64,000 nucleotides of DNA from Hyperoodon ampullatus (lineage: Eukaryota; Chordata; Mammalia; Artiodactyla; Ziphiidae). The stretch is taken from contig OX457074.1 in assembly GCA_949752795.1 (NCBI GenBank), positions 31,233,980 to 31,297,979 of the forward strand. The letters are read 5' to 3'. This document shows, piece by piece, positions 12,030 through 23,600 of this stretch; position 1 is the first letter of the stretch; the number at the start of each line of letters is the position of its first letter. Position numbers and translations under genes: made by a program. The notes under the pieces are model-generated. The model was not told where the DNA came from. It was given only the letters and a program-made list of their open reading frames with translations, and made no database searches.

Positions 12030-12570
12030 TACACCAGCAAAGTCGGCTGCGCTGGGACCCGCAGTGCGGAGTCCACCGCGGGACCGTCCCTTTGTGTCTC
12101 CCACGCCCCGCTCCTGCACTTCTTCGCCTGGCCACGCCCTCGCCGGCTTGGCCACGCCCCGGCCCGGCCCATCCCCCAGCCCCGCTGGCCCAGCGGGCGG
12201 AACCAATAGCGTCTGACACTGCGCTCGACGTCGCCCGCCCGGACTCTGAATCCCGGCGCTCCGGGCGCACGCGGACGCTGTTCTCAGTGGACTTCCGGCG
12301 CACGCTGATCTGCCGCAGCCGACGGGCCGGGGTTCGCGGAGCCGCTGCAGTCTGTCTCGCCCGTGCGCCTGGTTCAGCCGCCGCCATGGGGATCCTGGAG
12401 AAGATCTCCGAGATCGAGAAGGAGATCGCGCGCACGCAGAAGAACAAAGGTGAGGGCCGGGCCGGCGGGGCGTCTGCAGCGGGCGGGGGTGGGGCTGCCG
12501 GAGCCGGAGGAGCCGGGCGGGATCCCGAGGGCGCGGATCAGGGCCAGACCAGGGGGCCGAGTAGAGAACC
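12030..12570 (+). promoter_or_regulatory. DRG2: DRG2 CpG-island promoter and 5' UTR
   Basis: CpG-dense GC-rich block surrounding the DRG2 start codon, in contrast to the AT-richer flank before 12000. An NF-Y-type CCAAT is at 12203-12207 and an ETS-type acttccgg at 12291-12298. No TATA box is seen. The transcription start is inferred to lie around 12290-12350. Confidence 0.75.
12386..12449 (+). CDS. DRG2: DRG2 exon 1 (coding part)
   Basis: ATG to CAGAAGAACAAAG, then gtgagg. Encodes [20 protein letters not shown] plus K, ending in phase 1. Confidence 0.96.
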
Positions 12571-15500
12571 CCAGCATACGGAGCAAGCATCCGACCCGGA
12601 GAGGCGGGGTCGGGGTTCGAGGCCGGGTCTCCTGGCGGTCGGGCCTGGTGGACTGGCGCTCTGCTCCTTTGTGGGCGGAAGTCCAGGAGGAGACCCCCCC
12701 CCCCCACAGGTACAGCCTCGCCAGCTGCCCGGAGCCCCTCGGTGGGGTGGAGGCAGTCAGGACTTGAGTGTGGCGGACCTGGGTTTGGACCCCGGCTCCA
12801 CCTCGTATGTGCTGTGAAAGCTTGGGAAGTCACCTCACCTCTTTGAGCCTCAGTGTCCTCCTCTGCAAATGAGGGTAATAACCCCGTGCCCCCTCTTAGC
12901 TCACAACTAGGTTAAACCAGATTCTGTTTGCAAAGCACTGGACGCATGTGAGCACCCGGTATTAAAGTGAATCCTGCAGCATAGGTAGCACTTGATGAAG
13001 CATCAGATCTGGGCGCAGACTGTAAGGGCTGCGGGAGCTCGTGAGGAAAGGAGACCGGTGACACCCAAAAAGGCTTCCAGGAGGAGGTGGGACTTGAGCT
13101 GGTTGAGGGGAGGGGATTCCAGGAGAGGGGCACTGCTGGGGCAAAGACACGGGAACTGAGGTGAGCACGGCGTGTTCATGGGAGAGTGAGGAGAAGAGTC
13201 TAGATGAGAAGGAGGGTCTGGAGTAGTGGGAGATGTGGTTGGCTCTGGTGGGCGAGGCCCAGTGCCTGACCAGCCCTGCTGTGGGATTGCAGGAGCAGGA
13301 AGCAAGCCGGTGGTTGGTCTCAGTGTCTGTCCTCCCTTGGCTGTGAAGTTGGGGGGCTTCCTTCACTCTCATTCTGTAAATACTTGTGGAACCCTTACTA
13401 GGTGCCAGGCACTGTGGTTAGAGCAGTGAACAGCTGGCACATCCTTGCCCGCATGGAGCTGACCTTTCAGTGGACCATCTGTGAACTGGTAGCTGAAGAC
13501 ACAAGATAATTTCAGCCAATAATAAACGCTGTGGAGACAAACTAGGGTGATGTAGCAAGCGTGTCGGGGTAAGGGTTGGGGCTACTAAGGTGGGCTCATC
13601 AGAGAAGACCACCATGAGGTGGGGACGTTTGAGCTGAGACCAGAATGAGGAGAAGGAACCAGCCATGCAAAGACCTGGGGAGAGACTGTTCCTGGCAGAG
13701 GAAACAGCTGGTGCAGAGGCCCTGAGGCAAGAATGAACTTGGCTTGTTGAAGGAGCTGAAGGTCTGGGGCTGGAGTGCAGGATGGGAAAGGAGTGGGCCA
13801 GTCGTGTAGGCCTTGTAGATCATGCGAAAGAGTCCAGGTTGTGTTCTAAGGGCAGTGGAAGCTAGTGGAGGGTGTTAAGCAGCAGAGACTTCTGTTTTAA
13901 AAGTTCCCCCTGGCTGCCCTGCAGAGTATCATCTATGGGGCTCAAGGAAAGTAGCAAGGAGGCTTGAGATGCTGCCGCTTTGGCAGTGGTCCAGGAGGGG
14001 ATGTAAAGGTGATTAAGGGATCAAGACCTAGTCCTTCCCTTCAGAGATGCTCAGAGTCTCATGCGCTGGGGTGACAGAAAGGACCACGTGAACCTGACTT
14101 GCTGAGCCTGTCCTTGACCACTTCTCACTGCCCTCAATTCACTTGCCAAAACACTTCCTGAGCACCACACCGGAAGCTGGGGATCCTGCCCTTCTGGAGG
14201 GAGGGAAGCAAAGAAATAAGATTCAGTCGTCCCTTGGTATGGGGGAGGGGGGGATTGGTGCCGGCACCCACCGCAGATCCCACGATCTGAGAATGCTGCA
14301 TCCGATAGCCAGCCCTCCATGTCCACGGTTCCGCATCCACAGATTCAGTCAACCGTGGACCATGCAGCACTGTGATATCACTGAAAAAAATTCCCGTATA
14401 AGTGGACCCGTGCAGTTCAAACTCGTGTTATTCCAGGGTCGGCTCTAGTTTCAAATGGTGCTGAGAAGCCATGAAGACAACAAAGGGGACCAGCAAGGGG
14501 CCTGGCAGGGGTGGGGGTTACTGCAGACAGTAATAATAACCAACTTGTATTGAGAGCTTACTACGTGCTGGTCATTGTTCCCAGAGCTTTCTTTAATTAC
14601 AGAAATCTGCAGAAGTAGTTATCACTGCTAACATCCCTATTTTGCAGATTAAGAAACTGATGCACAAAGAGGTTAAGTAACTTTTCCAAAGTAAAATGGC
14701 CCGTAATTTCAGGATGGAATTCCAACACAGGCTCTAAAGCTCTGCGTGACATTGCCTCTGCACGACTGGGCAGGGGAGGCCTCTTTGAAGAGGTGACATT
14801 GAGCTGAGAAGAAGCCAGCCTTGGGAAGATGAGATTGAAATGGGGTAGCAAGTGCAAAGGTCCTGAGGCAAGAATGGGCAGCTGGACTGTGCGAATGAGA
14901 GGGACAGTGGTGGAGACGGGAAGTGGCCAGGCCAGTCACCTGACCACAGCAACATGACACGTAGCTGAGGTCCTGTACCACCCACCCGCCGCCCTGCAGT
15001 GCAGCTCCCCATCACTAGTGTAACTTATGTACGTGAGAATTTGGAAAAAATCGATATCAAGAAGGAGAAAAAGGAAAGTAATTTATAATTAAAATAGAGT
15101 TTATTTCAATAAGTGAATGTAGGGGCCCAGCTAAGATACAGTGGAGTTACAAGGAGGTGGTGAGGTGTTTGCACCTCTGGGCAGAATCACTGGGCATGTG
15201 GCGGCCACAGTGCAGATGATGCAGGTGTGTCGTGTGGGTGACTCACACCCCCTGCACGAGGCCTCCCTGTTGGCAGCCTGGGGTCCCAAGCAGGCAAGCC
15301 CGTCGAGGTAAAGTTTCAAACAAAACATGCCATAGTCTTCCCTTAACATACACATACTTCCACTCCTGGGAATGTCAGTGTCTGTTAACGCTGTAAAAAT
15401 GCCCTGTGAGGCTCTGGGCCCCAGAGATCCTAATCCAGGCTCCCTCTGTGGCCCTGCGACATGGGACAGTTCTTGGCTCTGCTGGTCTGCCTTACACCTT

Positions 15501-17614
15501 GTAGAGCTGCGGGCTTCCCCGGCTCCTGCCTGATAAGTGCCCGTGAGGACTTCACCATCACTTCACCGTCGCAGCGACTCCTGAAAACGCCCTCCAGGAT
15601 GCCCCCTGAAGGGGGGTGGTGCCACCCTGGCTGAGAACCACGGACATTGGGTCATGTCTGTCTGTCGGTTGCTGTCTGGCTCTGAGGGCCCCGGCCAGCA
15701 TTCGGTTGCGTGTATTTGGTTGCGTACGGGACCCTCCCAGCCCACCCGGGACACTCACCTTCCATCTTGTGTTGTCTTTTAGCCACCGAGTATCACCTGG
15801 GCCTGCTGAAAGCAAAACTCGCCAAGTATCGGGCCCAGCTCCTGGAACCCTCCAAATCGTCCTCATCCAAAGGCGAGGGCTTCGATGTCATGAAGTCGGG
15901 CGATGCCCGTGTGGCGCTGATCGGCTTCCCCTCTGTGGGTAAGGTCAGTGATGGGCACCGCAGGCCTCGGGGAGGAAGGTGGCTGGTCTCCGCTCTGCTG
16001 CGGCCGCGCCCCCTCCCTCCTCTCTGAGCCGGCTCCAGGGCGCAGGAGACCCAGCCTCCCCAGGCCCGGCAGGGACTCTCCAGCAGGAGTGGCCCCGCTG
16101 GCCTCTGCCTTGTCCCCGAGCACAGGCGTTCACTGAGTGTGCGCCTCGTGCCAGGCACGTTCTGCCCCTGCCCGCTCAGCCCCGAGCTCGTGGAGGAGAG
16201 GGGAAGGGCAGGCACGTGGAGCCGGGCGGCTGCCCTGTGAGCAGGTGTGTGAGCAGAGCCCCGAGGAGGGGACCTTGAGGCAGAGGCCGTCGGGGAGTGA
16301 GGGTGGCGGGGCGCCCTGAACTGACCGGGTGTGACCCCTGGGCAGCCGGCGAGCACGGCCAGGCTTTGACTCCTAGGGTGTTGTGGATTCACTCGTTTTA
16401 GCCTTTTCTTTCGATCTTACTTTCCAGCCTGCAAGGCCTTCTCGCCCGGGTGAGAAGCCCAGGCCGGGAGGAGCCACTCTAGTGACCGAGAGCTGTGCCC
16501 TTGGGGTCTGGACCCTGTTGGGAATCTGGGCTGTCTGAGCACAGGAGGGCGCGGGCCTCCCTCCTGCAGGGGCCACACAGGTTCGGGGGTGTCCCCCAGG
16601 TTGGCCTCTGGCAACCATGGCTCTCAGGGCCGCCCGTCTGTCCACACCTGTCTACCCCACCAGGTTTTTACGTTTCCTCAAGTTTCCAAGAGGCCCCCTG
16701 GGCAGAGACTTTGTGATCTGAGGCCTGTGATTCTTTCACGAGCCCTGTTTTGGGTTCCAGGGGCCTGAGGGTGTGTGAGTGAGCTGTGCCCCAGCTTCCT
16801 GCTGACTAGGATGGGGGCGCCGGGCCAGGCTGGGCTGCCCTCCTGGCACTGCCCGCTGCTCTGCTGGCCTCTGGGCCACAGCGTCCATCACTGTGGTCGC
16901 CGCATTCCCCCTGCCTTGTCACCTCCTTCACAAGGTCGGGACCAGGACGAGGTCCCGGGTCCCCAGCAGAAGCAGTACCGAAGGCCGGGTCTCTCAGTCC
17001 TGGCCGGGTGTGGCCCCACTCCCACCTTGGGTCAGCCGCGAGGTCCCATCCGGATCCTTCCGCGCTCCCCTCCCTCCCTCCCTCGCAGCCCTGCGCCACC
17101 AGCCGGTGCTCTCAGGCGGGAGGGTCCCTGCCTCCTTGCCCTCCTGGGAGCAGCAGCTGTGTGCCGTGGGACCGACACCTGCTCCAAGTTCTCTGGGCCC
17201 AGGAGGGTCTGGAGGTTCCGTGGAGCTGGGGATGGGCCCCAATGTAGCGGGGGAACCCCCTTAGGAACCAGGTCCCTGTGTCCACCCGAGGCAGGCCTGG
17301 GGCCTCAGGCACAGGGCAGCCCTGTGGTGTTGAACCCCCCCAGGCAGGGCCAGAGGTGACTTTTCCAGCTGTTCTCATCACACCCCAGCCGGGGGGATGG
17401 GGGTCTCCCGGCGTCGCAGGCTCCCACACCTGGGCTTCTCCTGGAGGTGGGGCAGGACCCCCGCTGCAATGACCTGCTTTCTCCCAGTCCACCTTCCTGA
17501 GCCTGATGACCTCCACGGCCAGTGAGACTGCGTCCTATGAGTTCACAACCCTGACCTGCATCCCTGGGGTCATTGAAGTAAGTCGGGGTTTGCCAGATCC
17601 TGGGGGTGGGGGTG

Positions 17615-17667
<53 letters not shown>

Positions 17668-20600
17668 TCATGTGCGGGGGGAGGCTCTGGGCTGAGCTGC
17701 TCTGCCCTCAAGCACGGACAGCGCTGGGGGCTGGGGCTGCCGGGACCCCAGAGACACCTGGCCCGTCCTGCAATCCTGGCTGGTTCCGAGAGTCTGCCAG
17801 CATGCACAGCTCTCCCCGGTGCCCCTCTGTGCCCCGCTGCCCTGTTCCGCCTCGGCTCGGGTCACCCGTGACTGGCTGCCTGGCTCCTTCTGTTTCCAGA
17901 GAAGCTTTGGAGCCTTGGGTAGCTGGGGTTCTGTGGCCTTGGGCCTCCCACCGTGAGGCAGTTTCCTTGTGAAGAGCTGTTACCGTCAGCAGTGGCTGCT
18001 GGGGGCTTATAAAAACTCCCGCCCTCCAGGCGGCCCCTCGGCTCGCGGGACGTGGTCTGCGCCAGGCTGGCTGGGGTGGGGACGCAGCTCAGACTTGGCC
18101 CGGGAGGCCCCCTTCGCAGCCCGCCGGCCCCGCCTTACCTCCTTTCCTGCATCCTAGTACAAAGGCGCCAACATCCAGCTCCTGGACCTTCCTGGGATCA
18201 TCGAAGGCGCAGCACAAGGTGGGAGGGGGAGCAGGTGGGGGGGCGGGGTGGAGCCCAGGCCCCCCTGTGGGCGCCTGTGGATGGTTGACGGGAGGGTTGG
18301 GTTCACAGCCCTTCCCAGGGCCCAGTGCTCTGTTCCTGAGGGACTCTGGCCTCAGAGCTGAGGGGACCGAGACCCAGGAGGTGGGTGACTTGCCCAGGGT
18401 CACACGGCTCACCAGGCAACTCTGGTTCCCACGTCCAGTGTGTGGTGGACCCCGCCAGGGATGGGCGCGTGGCAGCGGAGCCCTAGTCCTAGAGCCCTGT
18501 TCTCTGAGATGGGACACGCCCTCGGCTTTGGTGGCAGGTGGCTGCCTGCTGGGGTCGTCCCTCCCTTGCCAGGTGCCAGCTCCGTGCAGACCATTGGCCC
18601 GCTTAATCCTCTGACAGCCCTGTGACTGAGCGAGGGTCGTCATTTCCTTTTCACGGCCGGGAGGAGCGCGGGGACGGACGGCTGAGCGTCTGCCCTAAAC
18701 GACCGTGCACCTGTGCAGTGCGGGACTGGAGATGGAGCCTCCTCCTGGGGGTCCCGTGCCCACCGCCCTCATCAGGGCGGGGCCCTGCCTACTTGGATTG
18801 GCGTGGGCAGCGATGGTGGTCCCCCAGGAACCTGCCATCCCAGCCAGCAGGAGGAGTCCTGGCCCTCTCGGGGGAGGCTCACCCGCTGTAGTCAGGAGGC
18901 CCCTGGAGACCACCGGGGCCCCTGCTGTGACCTCAGTCCCCAAGTGGCTGTGTGACCTTGGCCTGGTGCCTGCCTTCTCTGGTTGTCTGATGGCAGGGTC
19001 TGACCTTGGTGACGGCTCTACAGCCCCTCCCCCTGTGCCTTCTGCTGCTTCCTCTCTGTAACTCTTGTTCTGGGAGGGGCAGACTTGTCACATCCTGGAA
19101 CCACATAGCTTTGTGGTCTTGGGCAAGTGGTTGAGTGTTTCTAAGCCAGGCCTCGGTTTTCTCGTGTCTGGAACAGGCAGATAACACCGACTGCCCAACG
19201 TGGCTCTGCGGGCTGAGTGAGCAGGTGGTGGAGGATCACCCATCTCAGGGCCCACGGAGTCAGGGGGGGCAGTGGGGCGCGCTTCTCCTCCCCAGTCGCT
19301 GGTGTCGGGGTTCCTCCTAAAACACACTTCCATGAGTAAGACAGGGCTCAGGAGAAGTGCCAGCCTGGGGGTGGCACATGGCAGAGTCCGTGTGGGTCTG
19401 TAAGGGGCGGGAGTCTGCACCGTGGGCTGGGGGCATCCCGTGGCCCTGCCCACGTCACTGTGTAACCACGTTCCTCCCTCCTGACCAGGGAAGGGCCGTG
19501 GCCGGCAGGTGATCGCCGTGGCACGCACAGCCGACGTCGTCATCATGATGCTGGACGCCACCAAGGGAGAGGTGCAGAGGTCCGCATTTGGGACGGGGCA
19601 GGCTGACACGCCTGGGAAGGCCCTGCGGGGGGAACGGGACACTGCGGCTACCGCCCGTGTGTCCCTGAGCTCATGGTGGGTGGTTCCGGGGTGCTTGGCG
19701 CTCTGCCATGTGGGAGCAGTGGCGGGACTGTCCACAGCTACACCCAGTGCAGGCGGCCTGGGGCAGCCTCCCCGAGAGGCTTGTGTCCGGAGGATGGGGC
19801 TGTGCTGTGCCACCCTGGCTCTGGCTCCTGCCTGCGGGGGCCTGGGTGCCCCGTTGCTGCCCAGTGTCTGCCAGGAGCCCGGCCCCAAACAGCAGAGCCT
19901 TGCTCACACCCTGGCCTGCGGCTGAGGGCACAGCAGGCCTGTCTGCACACTGGCCGCACACCAGGCGATCTCCCTTCGGACCGGCCAGAGGGTCTGGGGC
20001 TCCTCCTCAGCACCTTTGGTTGCCGGGATGGGACATTCGGCGGCTTGTGGTCGGTGTGGGAGGGCCGGCCGTGGCGAGTGGGGGCCACACGGCCTGCCCC
20101 GCGCACCTGTGAAGGCCATGGGGCCTCCACCAGGTCCCTGCTGGAGAAGGAGCTGGGCTCGGTCGGCATCCGCCTCAACAAGCACAAGCCCAACATCTAC
20201 TTCAAGGTGAGGCCTCGGCTCCTGAGCCTCGGCAAGGGGGTGGGACCAGCCGCGGCCCGCAGGGTGAGGGGTGCAGGCTTCAGCTGCCGCTCTGTCAGCA
20301 TCACCCCTCCCTCTCTCCTCCAGCCCAAGAAAGGAGGCGGCATCTCCTTCAACTCGACGGTCACGCTGACCCAGTGCTCAGAGAAGCTGGTGCAGCTGAT
20401 CCTGCACGAGTATAGCACCCTTCCTGAAGGTGCGAGAGGGAGGGGGGCCGTGGCCCTCGGGCAGCGGGGGCCCGGGTGACGCAGACCGCCCACATCACCC
20501 AGCTCCGTCCAGGCCGCAGGAAAGCTGCGGCCAGCTCACACGAGGCACTTCTGTCTCCTTTGCCTCACGCTCCCCAAGCTTCAGGCTGGCTGGGCCGCAG

Positions 20601-23600
20601 CCGTGCACTCCTGGCTCCTTGCAGGGTACAAGGCCGGTCACGTGTGGAAGGAAGACGAGATGGCAGGGGACAGGGCCTCCTGGGCTGGGGAGGCCTCGGG
20701 GGGTGGTCAGGCTGGGGGTGGTGGTTGGAGCGGAGGCAGGGCGGCCGCGGACGGTAGCTCACATCGTAGGGGGAGCGGGACCAGCACTCCGGGCTCTGGA
20801 ACTGGCTGCCTTGGCGATCCTGGCAAGTGCATCATTTCTTCTGTTGTAACAGCAAAGATTTAAAATATTGATTGAACCCCTTACACGTTGTGCTTCCTTG
20901 AGAAAAGTGAGGGAGCTCCCCAAACGTTAAAATCATGTAAAACCGTGAAAGCAGATAACCTTACAGTCCCTCTTGGCAGCGTATCTCATGATCAGCTGTT
21001 TCAGGCTCTGCTGGCAGTGGGGAGTGGTGGGGGGGCTGCTGGCGCGCAGGTTGCCCTTAACCCTAGCCCCTCAGAGATCTTCAACGCGGAGGTGCTCTTC
21101 CGAGAAGACTGCTCCCCGGACGAGTTCATAGACGTGATCATGGGCAACCGTGTGTACATGCCCTGCTTGTATGTAAGTGGTGCCAGCCCCCGGGGCAGCC
21201 ATGTGGGAGGGGAGCCCTCACCCCAGGAACTGCTTGAGCCCCGCAGGCACCTCGGGCTTGACCCCGGAGTGCCAGCGCAGCCTCTCTGGGGAACCGGGGG
21301 CCTCAGGCCCCTTCAGCCTCTCCCCATCCTTGAGTCAGCAGGTGGGGCCCCGTTGCCACACTGCTCTGTTCCTCTCATCCCCCAACCCCCCCTCCCCCTT
21401 TCCAACCCCAGGTTTATAACAAAATCGACCAGATCTCAATGGAGGAAGTGGACCGCCTGGCCCGGAAACCTGACAGCGTGGTCATTAGGTGAGGCTCGCG
21501 GCCACCCTCTCTGAGTGGGAGTCCATCTGTCAGGCTCTGTGTGCCCCGGGGTAGAGGAGGCCATCCGGGTAGCTGCTGGTGACCTTGGCCGAGTCCCCTC
21601 TAACCTGTCTGGGCCAGGTGGGTGATGGGGTAAGCTCTGGTTAAGAAAACAGAAGGACTTCATCCACCAAGGTCTGGGAGTGAGAGTGGTTAGCGGCTTC
21701 GTGGCTTAGCAGTTAACTGCAGACCCCCAGAGAGAGCCAGGCTGTAGCCCGCTGCTCCTGAGGCCGTGGAAGATGTGGCTTCTGTCACCTCCGCTGGGAA
21801 GGAGAAGGGACTGAAGTCCTCAGGTGGGGGCTTCTCTGAGGGGTGGGTTCCGGGAGCTGCCTGCACTCCGGCACGCCATGGCTGCGGGGCCCTCTGTCGG
21901 GGCAGCCTGGCTTTGTGCCCACCCTGCTGGCTTCCCAGCTCCACCCAGGTGCTCTGTAGCGTCACGGTGGCTTTGGCTTTTGGGGAGCAAGACCTTGGGG
22001 ACTGGGGAAGAGGGGGGTCCTGGGCCCACTCGAGGACTGCTTCCTGGGCGTCCCTAGCGGCCACGAAGAGCAGCAGAGAGCAGGTGTCCTTCCCACAGGC
22101 CAGCTCGGCTCCCCTCGTGCTGCCGCGTCCGGGCCACGTCCTCAGGGCCCTGCAGGCCACCCCTGTACCTGCTCACGTGCATCGCAGGGGAGGACGGGTC
22201 CCCACTGAGGGCAATACAGCGGCAAAGGACCAAGCCAGGGGTCACCGCATCGCTGAAATCCCTGCCGGGCAGCCCTGGGCCACTCAGGGGGTGGGCTCTG
22301 CATTGTCATCTTCTGCCTCTGGCCACCCCAGCTGCCACAGGTGCCCTGTGCCCTCCACAGGGCCCTGGAGAGATGGCAGGCTGTGCTGGGCGTGAACGTG
22401 ACAGTGCCAAGAGGTGTTGGCAGCTGAAGCGCCGTCAGGCCTGCGGTTGTGCTGCCCCATGGGCGCCAGCTGGGCCGCACTGGCCTGGGTGCCGGGAGCC
22501 CTGGATGCTCTGACTGGCCCCTTCCTCCCGGCAGCTGCGGCATGAAGCTGAACCTGGACTACCTGCTGGAGATGCTCTGGGAGTACCTGGCCCTGACCTG
22601 CATCTACACCAAGAAGAGAGGCCGTGAGTCAGGGCCGCACGGCCCGAGAAGCGGCCTGGCCTCCCCCTCCCCCGGGCCGCCCGATCTGCACGCGGTGCCC
22701 AGAGCCCCGGCCCAGCCCCCGCCCAGCCAGTCTCTACATGACGGCTTTCTCCGGTCTCAGGCACCACCCTCTACTGCAGCCTATCAGAGGCCTCGGCCTG
22801 AGCCCTTGTGGCAAAGAATGCCGAGTTCTGGGGCTGCTGGCCTTGAGGGGGATGTGGGGATGGGATAGACACCGCCAGCAGTGGCTCCCTGAGCAGTGAC
22901 AGACGCTACGTCAAGGCTTTAGGGTGCTGGGCACACAGGGGCCTCCCCGACGTCCCACCCCCTGTGCACATGCCTCACACCCCACGGCCTAGCGGCCGAG
23001 TTTGGGCAGCTGGCGTCGACCTTGGCCGTGTCCGCAGAGGGAGATGAGGCTGCCCGGCCGGAGCTGGTCCACCCCGGGTTCATCTGCGGGTCCCCTCGGC
23101 CGGGGCTCTTGTGGCTGATGGGCTTGCAGGAGTTTGCACCCTGGACTGAGGTGTAGTTTGATTTTCTGTGTTGAGTCAAGGCTGTAGAAGTCTGTTCGGG
23201 GCTCTTAGCGAGGGTGTGCCCGGGAGTGGGGGAAGGGCAGGCCAAGGCCGGAGACTGCAAGGGCCTCCGTTTCCTGCGGAGGGGGGCTGCGTGGCAGTGG
23301 GCCCTGACCCTGCTGACTCCCCGCCCCGCCCCGTCCGTCTGTGCAGAGAGGCCAGACTTCACGGACGCCATCATCCTCCGGAAAGGGGCCTCTGTGGAGC
23401 ACGTGGTGAGTTGAGGAGACCTGCCCAGACTGGGGTGGGGGCAGCTCTGCCCATCGCCCGGGGTCCTGCCTGACGTCTTCCCGGCCCTCAGCCGCCGCGT
23501 TGCAATTGGGTGCTTGGACGCGTGTCCTGCCACCCGGCTGCAGTTAGGGGGCGGCGTGGAACGGGGTCCAGTGGGTAAGGCACTCAGCTTGCTGCCCGGT

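Larger units (their letters stand above)
12450..15782 (+). other. DRG2: DRG2 intron 1
   Basis: 3.3-kb GT-AG intron. It holds the end of the CpG island, a C run at 12694-12707, a MIR near 12776-12968, diverged LINE-like text at 12990-14010, a Tigger-like fragment, another MIR, and a possible MER5A fragment near 15590-15650. No additional exon is recognised. Confidence 0.8.

Noticed and set aside
12015..12833. Overlapping long frames on both strands at the DRG2 CpG island
   Set aside because: CpG-rich sequence has few stops; the real coding part is only the 64 nt from 12386.
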